The position numbers and the translations under genes are program-made. The notes under the pieces are model-generated. The model saw nothing but the letters and a program-made list of their open reading frames with translations, was not told the origin of the DNA and ran no database searches. 64,000 nt of DNA from assembly GCA_018806985.1 (NCBI GenBank), contig JADANN010000222.1, forward strand, positions 1,130,001 through 1,194,000, read 5' to 3'. Position 1 is the first letter of the stretch, and every line of letters begins with the position of its first letter. This document shows, one piece after another, positions 1-13,300 of the stretch. Source of the DNA: Angiostrongylus vasorum. Lineage: Eukaryota > Nematoda > Chromadorea > Rhabditida > Metastrongylidae.

Positions 1-369
1 TTCTCATTCAATTATTTTAAACAGAGTTTTGGTCTACCCATTAGCGAGGGCACACCATTTTTGCGGTTTGCCCCAGGCAATACATGCGAGCAGTTCTTCG
101 TCATTTGCGGACTTACTGGTTTTCTCACATTGAAAACAATTTTTCAATAGCTAAGCTTATTGTGGACGTGTGAACATGACAGGATTTCAGAAGAGACCGC
201 TCTATGTTCTATGGGTACAAACAATATGCATGCTACCATTTCTAGACTATTTAACCAAGATGAAATTGGTAATAGTTATACTTGGCTCTTGTTTAGACAT
301 CGTCACTTTGTTTTCTTCAGAGCCGCGTTAATCCAAGTCGGTGGTGCCCAAGTTCGACATTTATACATG
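1..369. other. No recognised feature (probably gta-1 intron)
   Basis: No exon, RNA gene or known repeat was recognised. Because gta-1 runs leftwards off the window, this is most likely intronic. Confidence 0.4.
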
Positions 370-765
370 CATGCCAACATTTACTACTCCTTCGAAATCT
401 GTCACATCTTCGAGAACCAGGAGAATATACATCGATAGCCAAACATAGATGGGCCGGTCACATAATGAGATGAACAGACGACAGATGGACGAAAAGAACA
501 GTAGAGTGGACTCCAAGAGGATGCAAACGTCCCCCAGGACGACCACCTACACGTTGGGCGGACGTGTTCGTAAACAAAGTTAATCAGCTGTACCCGCAGC
601 TGCAGTTGTTTTACAGATCACGGTACGAGACTCGCAAGCGATAGCATGCTCGAACAAGACCACCACCATGGACTACGATTGCGAGAAAAAGGAACGAATG
701 GCATATGTGCTGGGGTCCGCACCGCCCGTGAAGAAGGACCGTCCAAGTATCAAAGTAAGTAAATA
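370..765 (+). mobile_element. RTE-type non-LTR retrotransposon, 3' end fragment
   Basis: Frame-broken translation gives the C-terminal region typical of RTE endonuclease/reverse transcriptase proteins: RWAGHIM, then a stretch close to WTPRGCKRPPGRPPTRWAD, then a W-T-x-A-R-x-R-N-E-W like end. The fragment stops at CCAAGTATCAAAGTAAGTAA, almost the same as the end of the RTE copy at 33.0 kb. It lacks the endonuclease and polymerase domains, so it is a 5'-truncated dead copy. It lies in a gta-1 intron, antisense to the gene. Confidence 0.8.
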
Positions 766-1314
766 TGATAGGTATGCTAGTATTTACTATATGTTACTGT
801 GTTTCATCATGTAAATACATTGCTATCAGCATTCAGAAGCATTTTGCAGCTTATGCTGAGTCTGTTTCGGTGTTTTTTATGCTCGCACTTTCCGTACAAT
901 AACCTCAGCGATTAAAATAAAATAATAGTTAATTAATAATCAAACCAGTAGTCAATGAACTTTTTTAAAAAAGTGTTCTTTGTGAACCATTAGATGTAGA
1001 GCATGGTTTTCTGGTTCTGGTCTCACCTATCCTACACTGATTGATCTGCATTCGATTATGAAGATTACACTATCCATACAGTCGCGAACGGGTGAAACAG
1101 AAAATCACGTCGAACTTGTCATTTACTTCAACTACCTTCAATTATTATGAATATTTAATCATCAACATCAACCTGAGGATTACCCGGTTTAGAACCATTA
1201 GCATTCGTGTAGATACTGCTTCGTGTGTTAAAGATACCATAATCTATCAGAGTAATAAAAAGAACTTGGCAAATATAAACCGATATACGAAAAGCGTGAA
1301 AAAAGTACGTTTAC
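766..1314. other. Intron sequence, nothing recognised
   Basis: AT-rich sequence between the RTE fragment and gta-1 exon 9. No motif or repeat family was recognised. Confidence 0.4.
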
Positions 1315-4300
1315 CTTTTTCTTCCATTCATCGATCTTTTCCTGAACATCTTGTAGACATTCCTTGTCTTGAGCATCGTTATATGCTTGATTACTTGCTA
1401 ACGGATACTTATAACGTGGAAACTTGGCGATAGGCCAGTCAAAAGCAGGAATATCTACCTGTAAACACCCATTTCTGTGATTGAATCACATAGTAAAGGC
1501 CAATATGATATTGTACTGACAATGTACTCGACAAAACTTTCAAACAACGTTTATTTGTTTAGAAAAATGTTCCATAAATATATTAGTCACAAACGAGAGG
1601 CCGTTATACAGTACTTTTTACTTCCGTACAAAAAACGCCCACAACACAACGGTAACTGACGTTGCGGTAGTATAGCCCTCTCCAGAGCTTAAAAAGGTAT
1701 ATTGATATGCAATTCATTACGCCAAATGCTTCAATAACACATACAGAAAGATGAAAATCTATACGGTAATCACATGATCGACAGCTTCTCAAAAACCCCA
1801 CTGTTTCTATGTGCCTTCTACTGAAGAAGAAGAGGTGATAAGAAGAAATGCACGTTAACACAGTGGGTTTTCCGAGAAGCTAATAATCATGTGATTACTA
1901 TATAGATTTCCATCTTTTTATTGAAGCATTTGGCGTAATAAATTGCATATCAATATATTCTTCCAGGCTCTAAGGAAGGCGATACTGCTCAATTGTCAGC
2001 TACTGTTGGACTGTGTGCGTTTTTGTACGGAAGTAAACGTTTGCTATATAACAACCTCGCGATTGCTGAACAAGAAAATGACGCATTTATAACCCAGTGC
2101 CGAGGTTAATAGAAAGCCGACCCTGCGAATTTATGCTAGTCACAGATATCCATTATCAGGAACATCGAGCTAGAGTACATTAAGCACTCACTGAACTTAC
2201 AAAGTATTTTTGAAAAAGTCCTCTATTCTAATTGAACTTGCTTTCTGAACTGTTGTGTCGAAAAGGAGAACCTCAATCTATACTGTCACTTTGTTTCGAC
2301 TTTTAACTGCTGCCCATTCCTTTTTCATGGCAGGATATAGGTGAAATACAATCACAAGGATGCTGAGACATGAGCAAAACTCGGAACCTCAGGTGCGCTT
2401 CGAACCCGTGATTTCTCTTACCGCGGACCACGTATTACTTACTTCACCAACCGAGTACCTTGCTTTTACCTTTTTTCTTGGCCAGTTTTTTCACCCTGAC
2501 GTTTATCCTGACGGTGATACCAACAATCACGCATCACCCGGAATGATTGAAGAGGGAGAGCACAAATCGGCGGTGAACCCAGTTAAGCCGAAGCTGCACT
2601 CCTGTTGATGGATGATTGCTGATAGCACCGCTTGAGTAAAGAAACTGGCACAAGGAAAGGCACAGCAAGGGAATCGCCGGTTCGTAGCGCGTCCGAGGTC
2701 ACGATCTTGCTCATATATCAGCAACCTCATACATTGCCACTGTAAAGTGTCTATGCAACACAAACATTTAACGTTAACGTTTACGAAGAGCACTGATGTT
2801 CAGAAATCAAACTAGTGGACGAAAAAAAAAGGATGAATAGGGCAGAAAAAGTACTTATAAAAGATTTGACAGAGTGCTACATATTTTATTGGTCGTTTTA
2901 CACTGCCCTTGTTAGTGACTTAGCTGTAACATTAACAGGATAAAGGATAAAGCTCTCGGCCTTGATCAACCGCTGAGGGATGCGCCATGCATTCGACTTC
3001 ATTAAGTATTGTTGAAGGTGACTGAATGCATATCTGGCCTTTACAACGACTCGCGGTGGCCTACCGATGTAACGAGCCAGTGATGCCACCTTCCCAGACA
3101 AGTCTGGCACCAATTTGCCGACCCCGGACGGATGGAATGCTTGGTGGGCCATTGGCGCGGGGATCGATTCCACGTGTATGTTGCAGTGGCGCCTCCAACC
3201 ACTGCGCTACACGTGCCCTCCTGTAACATTAATTTGACTAATTTGCTTACCTGGGTAATAGTAAGATTCCGTTCCTTACATACTATGAATTTAGCCTAAT
3301 AATCGTTTCTACTTGACTGCAAAACCGATGCCACTGTTTTCTTTTTTTCCTTCAACAGATCATAGTTTGACATTAAATTTCTACAAAGCTATGCAATACA
3401 TGCATTAGATCACTCTTCTAGATGATACAAAAAAATATAATAGATGGGCAAAAAAGGTAAGAAACATGAGGCTACTTGGCCGGTTACGACGTTTAGCTAG
3501 GAAAACTTTAGCTCTCGCGTCAACTGTTCTACCTGGATATTTAACAAACGTCCATCTTTGATAATCGTTTCGGCGAAATCATCGAATTTTTAGAAAATGA
3601 ATTTCATCAAGTTGTATTATCACACACTATTATTATATGAGGAACATGGATAAAAAATTTTCTCATCACTCTAGTCAAGTAGAACACTGGTAATATATTG
3701 GCAAGGGGAGAAAAGAATTATAAACCTTGTGTATGGCTTTACTTCGCGTTACTGACAACATGCAAAGAGATCTCCCGTGAAAAGCACCCTGAAAAAGTCA
3801 TGAAAATTTCCATCCTGAATTCAGTCTTTTCTACTGAGTTGTAAAGAAACACCTGAAAACCAAGTACGGAAAGTCTTGGTGTGCCAGGTTGTTTCTGAAA
3901 CATGGAACTAGTGAGCGCTGCCTCATCGGGTGGATTTCCTCCACGACGATTTGTCATATACCTGAATTAATGGATTTCCAGTAATTGGAAAAATTTGAAC
4001 AGAATTCTGGAAGCCGTGAAAGTCTGATATATCAAAGCCATTGATGCGAATTCTCATTCTGCTACCCGTCAGCCTCACTTAAAATGTTTTTCTATTTTAG
4101 TGTTAGGACAAATCTATTATAAACCGCTAGAAAGCGAGTGGTCTCGAACTTCGAAGCCCAGCATCACCTTGAGAGCAGGGCAACGAAGCGGAGAAGGGGT
4201 CCGAAATTTCCACTAAGTAGCTAAGGCAAATCAACTGCTAAGGATCATTGTTATGCTCGCAACAACATCGTCGTAGGTGGCATTTAGTGATGGCAAGAAC

Positions 4301-7300
4301 ATACCTATAATGGTTTCCGAAGAACTACTAAAAAAAATCTTGCCTCACCAGCAAATTCACATTCAAATGGGATTTGTGCTGTAGCCCGCATCATTATTCG
4401 TCGGCAGTCAAAGAAGGGCCATTGAAGTGTTCAAGTAACTTTTTTCTAAGTAGTGAATTCGTATGACATGTCACCGCTCAGTCACAACCAGTCAAAGAGT
4501 TAATATACTCTTATAATAAAATATAGCCAATGGATGAACTAGAACAGATGTAGATATCAAGAGTTAATGGTCACACGAAAGCGAAACCGAAATAATGAAT
4601 GCACTCACCAAATGAAAGCCGTTTTTATTGCGTTTTCATTAGCAGATGTCCCACACAGCATCGTTTGCACCGCCTAGAAAATAGATTCGTTGAATAATCA
4701 CAATGGCAGTGGTTATCAACAGCTCTTCGTGCCATGAGAATCATCATCGGAGCTCTTTATTGCACGTTTTATAGGAATATTATGCGTTAGTCTTGGTCAC
4801 ACACTACTTTTTCTTTCACCAGAGTTCCATGGTCACATTTTCTAGAACTTCTTTTGTTAAATAAACGCCAAGTTCAACAGATCCTACGTTCCTGCGTCCT
4901 GTGCAAAATCTCCCACACACCCTACTGTGCAGAATAATAATTGTTTCTGTCTTCGTTACCCACTAAATGTAGGCAGTGGATAGTTTTTTTGCTCACATTC
5001 ACCTTTTCCTTGTTCTCTTTCGGCTTTACTCTTTTAAGGGACACCAGAACCATCAGAATTTTCACATAGACCTTACTATTGTTTTTTTTTAAATGAGAAA
5101 CAAAGCTAAAAAATGATGGGTTATTCCTACAGCTCTGTTGTAGGGCTAAGTTCACTCGTGGATGACTAACTTATTGCGCCCTTCCATTTTAGACAAGCGT
5201 CTTTTTTTGAGTCTACATCGAAACGTCTCCGACATGCTCCATAATCAACTGATTTTGACGAAATGGATGTGCAGGACAAAGTCCAAATCCATCAAATACA
5301 CCCATGCACATAACGATTAAAGGCACATAGAGAAATAAGCCTATAAGTTTCCGCTATGGCAGAACCCCACGAAAGCCAATTTGGAACCGTTTGCTTCATA
5401 ATACAACAACCACGTGCTCATTTTGGTCCGTAATCAGCTAATTAGAGAGATTACACGTGGCTTTAAGCTCACAAAAATCTGCAACTTGCCGCCGTGCATA
5501 ATTGATAATGGTCATCAGGCACAGTTTTCTCGAAAGTAACAAACCGGTCAAATGGAATGTGGTACTGGTACGTGAAGTCATTCATAATGATGACGGCTAA
5601 TCAACTATAAGGTATCAAGTTGGTCGCCATATACGAAAGATTTTGGAATAGGAAATCATAGGCGACAATTGTATATGTAGAAAGAATACCCTCAACAAAA
5701 AAGTGTCAAAGCAAAAAAAAGCTCTCGGCGTTGATCAATCCCTAAGGGATGCGTCATGCATTCGACTTCATTAAGTATCGTTGGAGGTGATTGAATGCAT
5801 ATCTGGCCTTTACAATGACTCGCGGTGGCCTATCGATGTATCGAGCCAGTGCTGCTAGCCTCCCAGACAAGTCTGGTACCAATTTGCCGAGCCCGGAGAG
5901 ATGGAAGGCTTGGTGGGCCATTGGCGCGGGGATCAATTCCACGTGTGTGTCGCAGTGGCGCCTAGAACCACTGCGCCACACGCGCCCTTAAAAAGTGTCA
6001 GTTACTGCAAATAAGGAAAATTTCCCATGTCACGACTGCTAAATAATCTAAAAAGTAGCCGAATAAGAATTAACCTGAAGTCCTTTTGGTGCAATTGATG
6101 TTAACGCTTTTGCAAGAGCATCTGGGAAATCACGACGCGGAAACGAACCCAGTGCCGGCCGTGACACTAGTGACGTCTGAAACTTATTAAACTTGATTTT
6201 AAAAAGTTTTGGTCACAAATAGTTTTTTTCTGTCTTCTTCATTTATTTAACATCAAATTCAGACAATGACTTCTACTTAGTCACTTGTAATCGCTGTCAC
6301 GTTTGTTAGTCATTTCTATTACACTCATATTTACGTAAACCGTGAAGTTCAAAAACAACCAATAATACGGAAAACAAAGAATAGAAAAGAGAAGAGGGAA
6401 ACAGAACTTTTAATAATGTTACCTTTTTATTCATTGCCTATTACAATTTATCACGGCAGGGTATTATGTGTGGTACAACCACAATGGTGCTGGGATATTT
6501 GCAAAACTCCGGACCGTAGGTGCCTGCGGTAGGGAACAGCGACCTATTGTCCTTTCCGGGGTCTAACGCGTTCATCATCACACCAAGCATGTCCTTCGTT
6601 TCGCTTTCCTGTCAGCTAGATTTCTTTCTATCAGCGCCATCAGCCATCACTCGTCAATGCGATTGATCTGGGAAGCCCAAATCGGCAATGAACCCTGTTA
6701 AGCTGAGGTTGTAGTCGAAGCTACAATGTTAACTTTTCATTTACTGCCTATTACAATTTTACAGAAAAGGGAACACAACAGAAAGGCGAAATGAAGGACA
6801 CGCATGGTATGATGGTGAATGCGTTAGCCCCCGGAAAGGGTAATAGCGCATTCGTTCCCCACTGCAGACACCTGCGGTCCGGAGTTCTGCAAATATCTCA
6901 GAACTTTAACAGATAATATGTGCCAGCTGGTGAAACGCCGACTACTGCAAGATGCACTGCCGTCAAAAATGTAGATCATATTGGATGGCCGCAAGAGCTA
7001 AACAACCGTCCTGTATAAAAGGACACCGCAGAGTGTGGAAACTTTACTCGATCAGTGTTCCACTTCACACGAACACCGTCATCGCGAGGACGACCATCTG
7101 TGGACCCAACCGTTCAGATCAATCCGGCTGTGAAACATAGCGAAGGCGCCAACACATTAGTCGAATAAATCTTTTTTACCAACCTCGTGTCAGCTTAATA
7201 GTCGAATGTATTGAATAGTTTTTCCAAGGTTTAATAAAAGCCGTTTTAAGAAGCTATATGGTTACTTTTTACGTAATGAACTGGTTTAGGTTGTAAGATG

Positions 7301-10300
7301 TAAAGAAGTAACCACTAACTATGAACGCTATTAGACTGGTAGCCGCTGAACAAGGCGATTCCAACCGAAATGTCAGCTTTTTGTGAATAGACTACAATAA
7401 CAACCTCGTGTGTGCTTATTGAAAAAAAGTTAGTGGATAAACGTTATCTTTTCGTATCCTACACTTATTATTACTAAACAATGTGTTCCAAAGTATTTAG
7501 TACCTGTATTATGGAACGAATTTCCTATTTCTCATGGGGGGAATGGAGTTTCGAGAAATCTGCTCCAAATTTTAGAGATCCTCTCATCGATGGATTATTG
7601 CCACTTCGTAAGTTTTCATAAAAGGGCTATGTGAGTTCGCATAGAAATCTGCTACAGGATTTTAGGAATGCCTCAAAAACTTATTAATCCATCAATGAAA
7701 GTGCGACCAACATTTGTGCGGGAATAATTTTGCCTTTCAACTATCGCAAAAAATAACACATTTTTACTTTATACTGACTTGTTTAATTGATATAAGAGCA
7801 ATAACAATGTTTCAAAACGGACTTTCCTTTAACCTCAGTATTACCAATCAATATTCATTCTTTCTTTGATGAGCTTAGACGAGGTTGATAAACAGTTTTA
7901 TTCGATTAACGTTTCGACGTCTTCGCCTTCACCAGAATCGACGATCCAAATCGATAGTCCACCGTTCTTCTTTGTCTCGATGTGGCGTCTTCGCCCTCGT
8001 ATCCAGTTGTCTTCCTCAGAAAGAATGCATATTGATTAGTAATACCGAGGTTAAAGGGAAGTCGGTTTTGAAATATTGTTATTGCTCTTTGCTAGCTGAT
8101 AATGATACCGACTTCTGCAGGATTGATTGTCGGGGGAAAAACAAGTTGCTATCACCGGAAAATCACAGCTATCAACCATAAGCAACCTGCGTAAAAGGGC
8201 ATAATCGAGTGAGAAAGCCTCATTCGAGAGATGGTCCGCTGAAGAAGACACAACTCGATATGAAGGCGAAAACGCTACATCGAGACAAAGAAGAACGGTG
8301 GACTATCAACTCGAATCGTTGGCTCTGATGAAAACGAAGATCTCGAAAGGTTAGCCGAATAAAACTGCTTATCAACTTCGTGTAGGCTCTTCAAAGAAAG
8401 CATACATATTAATATAAGAGCCATCGATAACTGCAGACTTTTTTGATAACAAGATGGAGCTCTTCTAAATCTATTAAAATAAAATTCTAATCTTCTGCAA
8501 ACCACAGAAGGAATCTTTCTCTCCAGTTAATTTTTTCTTGAAGCTGGTATACCCGAATATAAAGCTCTTAAAACAGCGAAAACTCGTCCGACGGATGGAA
8601 AGTGTTAACGAGTGCGTCGTTACGAAGTGGGCGCCTTACTGCGATTGTGTCAGATCTATTAAAAAATGATTTGTTACGCCACATTAAAGTCTAACTTAAA
8701 AAATGCAAAATAAAAAAGAACTCTGAACTGCGTATATATGATCATAAACCTCTCAAATTATAATCTTTAGATGGAGTAAAGTATCTTCGACGACTTTGTC
8801 AAATCCTCAAGTATTCTGGTTATCACAGAATTGCCAACATCTGTGCTTCAAGTACCTTTAGAAGTCTAATTAGCTTTGCTCATATTACAAATTTCCTCTT
8901 CTTTTGTTTAAGCTTCTGTTCTATCAGTGCTTAAAATTTTTGGTAGTTAGAATTTCTTTTTCACTTCTTTCCGTAATGCTGGACGCTAGTCTGTTTTTTT
9001 TTCTTGCTTTATTCATCAATCAAAACGTATTTGTTCAGTAAGACAATACCCACAGTAGTACGTATTGTGGTGTTGCGTATTGAGATTAAAGAAGAACTTA
9101 CGATAAATTCGGGGTTGCTGGCCGCATTCACCAGATCAGGATGATTGTAGCCGAGTGGAAGCGACGAAATTTGCGTGTAGACATCCAGGAAGGTGTTTCC
9201 TTAAGAAAAAAAAGTGCTCTATCCTATGCTTTTATAAGCTAACAGAAACTGCCAAGTTTGTTTCCATGTTTTCCATGGATTTGATGTTCATTTAATTCAA
9301 TAAGAAAAATCCACTCCGTAAATGGATGAAAATTGTTAACATGTAGGAGCTAGTGACCCTATGGGATATGAACACATTTCATATTCGCTTAATCCAAACG
9401 TTTAACAATAAGTTATCTGGCAATTGCATGAAAAGTTCAGGATGATCCGGATTTGTGATTTATGAATCGAAAATCCACGTGCATTCTAATTTATTATTAG
9501 TACCATTACATTACTATTACAAAATCGAATAGGCACGAAAGCATCTGTCTGTATCATCTCCCTAAAAGTGTGTTATTCTTCGAGTCACTACAGCCGAGCC
9601 ATCCATAATAGGCAGCTCAGAGAAACAATGGAAGCTTTAGTGGCACTCGCCTCTTCACTTCATGACTAACGGGGTTTCAGGTGATACAGGTGGTATAGGT
9701 AAAGTAGTAATATAAACGGCTACAATAAATATGTTCGAAGTGGAATATTCTGCACTTACCATCTGCATCAACCATGTAGTTTCCAAAGGACTTCTCGTAG
9801 TCGACGAACAGTCGTACGGATGTGGTTTGCAGAAATGAAAGACTGGTCGAATTCAAAGTTAAGATGGGGAGAATTTTCTTTTTGATCTGAGAACCAATGT
9901 AATAATTGCATTATCTGATGTATTTTCTTTATATGAACAGTCGTTTGTTACTGAAGATGATCAATCTTTTTTTCTTTTCATTTATAACTCCAACAGTGAC
10001 TGTATGTAAAGGAATTTATTTTTTCGAAACAGTATTTTCCAGTCATGTTGATCTTCTTCAGGTGTTCTCCACCGTTACTATCCATTAAAAGAGAGCATGA
10101 CCTTCTTCCAGTGTTGTTATCACATATCGCCTTCCAACTAATCATTTCAGAAAAACAACCTCTCTACGGTGCTTTCGATAGATATTGATTTCATTTCAGT
10201 GTTTTTAAATGTATTGGTTTTCTTCCAGTATTTTCTATACATCCCAAATCTTTTCACCTTTTTCGAGATTAGAAACCAACTACTTCGCCAGCACTGAAAG

Positions 10301-13300
10301 AAAACGCTATTCTAAAGTGCAGGGAAAAGAGCAAGACGAGCGGAAATCGTAGAGAGCACGATGTGAGTGACGAAAAAGCAGCACCATTTTTCAGAGAGTT
10401 CGAGTTCAATTTGATTTTTTGTGTACACTAGACACTAGAACCTCCCAACGGTTTACCGCTTCATCGTGGCTGGAAGGTGTTCCTGAGTGTCGGACTGCGA
10501 TGTACAGCCGGGGGGATTCATCCTCCCAGCAGGGTCTCCCAAACTGAGAAGGAGTCCGGCGTTTTCATCAGGAAGCCTAGCTAAGAGTAAACCAATACCA
10601 GGATCCACCACCGTCCTGGTAACAAAGTCGCATGGTGGCAAATCTCCCTCTGATCCACAAGGGCTGCGACTGCCCGTGGTGGTGAAGACCTGGGGGCAGA
10701 CTTTGGCCAGGCTGTCCTCGGGATTCCAGGGAACCACAATGGCTTAACCAGCAAATCTCTGAAAAACGGTGATTATGCTCGAGCCTGCACAACTAGTGAG
10801 GACGGGCCGTTCAAGTATCAAGTATCAAGTAAGACACTAGAAGGAAAAACACGAGACGTTCCCGGCTGACCTGTTGGCCTATTGGTTTTTTTTTTTTTTT
10901 TTACTTAAAACATCAATGTGATAGGAATACTGAGAGGAAGGAACGTACATAGCGCATTCATTATAGGTGCCTTACAACACTGATATGGTAATTGGTTTGG
11001 TCGCACTTTCCGAGCAAATCGGAATCTCCATCAATCACGAGTTGATAAATTGGTTCCAGACTTGTTTTAGAGAGCAAAAACATTGAATTGGTACATCGGC
11101 AAGCTCTGAACGTCATTCTATAGGGCAAATATGCATTTAGTCATCCCTTAATGATGCTTAACGGAGTCGAATGCAAGGCGTATCCCTAAGGAGTTGATGA
11201 TCTTCGAACGCATTTATCCTTTGTGCTTTTGCAGAGGAAAAAAATAAGATTCAGAGAATAACTACGATGGTGCATTTGAGAGCACTTGATGAAGCCAGCT
11301 CACCGCTATTCAGCCATTATTGTTTTCCGTACTCATGGCACGTGTTGAAGAAAAACACACTCACTGGCATTTCTACAGAATAAGCTAAAAGCATAGCAAC
11401 TCCATAATTAAGTAAACGTCCCCGATTCTTTCCAGTCCTCCAAATCCTCATCATTTGTCTCGTTTACACCGGGGAAGGAAACATGCTCACCCGGTAAAAC
11501 TAGTGAATTGGAATTCCCAGGATTTCTGCAATTCATAGTTTACACATAGTATCGCTTCCTTATTTTTTTGAGGCAGATGACGACTGATTCAAAAAGTATT
11601 GCATAAACCGACTAAAGGGATACTGACGGGGTAATCCCTTGATTTGAAAATAGCTGCTCACGCAGCTCATTTCAGAGAAAATCCACGGTAAGACATCATT
11701 ATAGTCCAGTAATACATTCGAAAGAATAATCTCATTTTTGAGAACAGCTTAGAAAGTTGTTAAGTGTCTTTTTGCCTGAGCAGAAAACAAAACGAAACAA
11801 AATCAGAGCAGGTTCGCTTTCTATTCATTTACGGACGGAACAAATTCTCTCATAATCAATCACAGCGAATCATTACAGTCGTGTAACCCCACTAGCCAGT
11901 GTGTACGGTGATCGTCTGTGGTGGTAGTAGCGGCGGTTATCATTGTTGAGACAAACAGAAGCCTTTGTGTAAAGTCATTAAGCTGGCGGAAATCGTGTCA
12001 AGAAATCTAAGTAAAGGCTAGTCTTTCTTTTTCCCCATCGAAAAGCGGACAATTGACTATAGTTTGGGTAATGTTAGTTGTAATCACAAAGCTATAAAGC
12101 ATAGAAAGCACAGAAAACAGCATCTTGAAACAAATTCAAGATCTATAGAAAACAGTGGTACCCATCAAAATGCTAAGCGAGAATATTAAACATCAATGTG
12201 TGAAGCACGATGTTCTTCCAAAATCAGAAGGAATAGTACAAATCTTCTTATATGGGCATATTTCTGTGACACAATTCAAATACCTTCTCATTTATGAACT
12301 AACAATGTATGAGTAAAGTCATACGGACCAGGAAGGCCTTATAGTCGAACAGGATGTATCCATCTACACATGCTTAGTAAATTTTACAAAGAAAAAATAT
12401 TTCCAGTCCTTCTACTCATCAATATAACTTTCCTTAACGCTAGTGACTACTTATGGTGAAGACCAGAGCGAGAGCAAGCTAGCACCGCTACCTAGGAATT
12501 TGAGGACAAAACAACCTTCATCCAATATCCGAAAAGTCAATAATGGCAAAAGCCCACGGATACTCGGGGAGCACGCTAAGCGCACAAGCGATGCCGACCA
12601 TTTTTATGCACTGCAGTTGCGGGACATCAAGGTGAATAAAGGAGAGTATGAAGGTGGATACTGGAAGCGGCATGACATACTAAGAAAGACCAACTAGGCA
12701 AAGTAAAAGTAATAACTTTCCTAGGTCACAGATATCCCACACACCATGTGTCCATATATTTGACTTTATACAAGTGTAACAATAAAGAAACACGAAACGA
12801 ACATGCAATGGATCCATTCTCTGTTTAAGAGCCATGGATGCAGGTCCTGGCACTTTAGATTTCACTGACGGCCCAGCAGGTTCTTGTGACGCAATAGCGG
12901 CTACATTTCGTACTAAAATTCGCCATGAAACACTTCTCGTAGAAATAGAAATTAATAGGAGAAAATATCTTTATGACTCGTCTCGGAATAAATTTTAAAT
13001 TTATAAATCTTGGAATCTCACTGGATGATAAAACAAGGACATTTTAACAATTGCCGTCTAAGCGTCTTCCTTGTAGAAAGAGTAGTTTCATTCGGATACA
13101 CTAGAAATTTAAGCGCAAGAACGCTCAGGAGATCTCCACCTAGACGTCTTCCTTGCAAAGGAACAATTTCAGTGCGATGCTTAGGAGAATTCTGGAAGAC
13201 CTGCAGTTTTATTGATTTAGTTTGATCTACGACATTAGAGGAGTCATCAGAAGGGTTGCGAGAACAGAAATGAACTATTATGACTACAGCATGTTGAACT

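Larger units (their letters stand above)
1600..2100. repeat. Fold-back Penelope-related repeat with two outward hammerhead-like units
   Basis: The left arm (about 1600-1845) and right arm (about 1850-2100) are diverged inverted copies: an 'ATGCAATTCATTACGCC' type sequence reads back as 'GGCGTAATAAATTGCATAT', and 'TTCCGTACAAAAA' reads back as 'TTTTTGTACGGAAG'. The same arm occurs at the left end of the Penelope-like pair at 18.9 kb. This looks like two element ends joined without the coding part. It lies in the gta-1 intron between exons 8 and 9. Confidence 0.7.
7780..8420. repeat. Nested inverted-repeat element with two hammerhead-like units
   Basis: The outer arms, 7,862-8,000 and about 8,255-8,395, are inverted copies (GACTATC..GATTTGGATCGT type arms, and CGATGTAGCG beside the GTCTCGATGTGG block). 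A second inversion relates 7,785-7,860 to 8,020-8,110 ('AATATTCATTCTTTC' against 'GAAAGAATGCATATT'). Each outer arm holds one 36-nt unit pointing outward. No protein-coding capacity was seen. It lies in the gta-1 intron between exons 4 and 5. Confidence 0.7.

Noticed and set aside
3026..3229. Short ORFs inside SINE A, B, C and D copies throughout the window
   Set aside because: The same peptides recur with each repeat copy and have no family support; they are translations of repeats.
12443..12697. Plus-strand 84-residue ORF as a gene
   Set aside because: It lies in a gta-1 intron, has no recognised motif, and no splice-supported neighbours.
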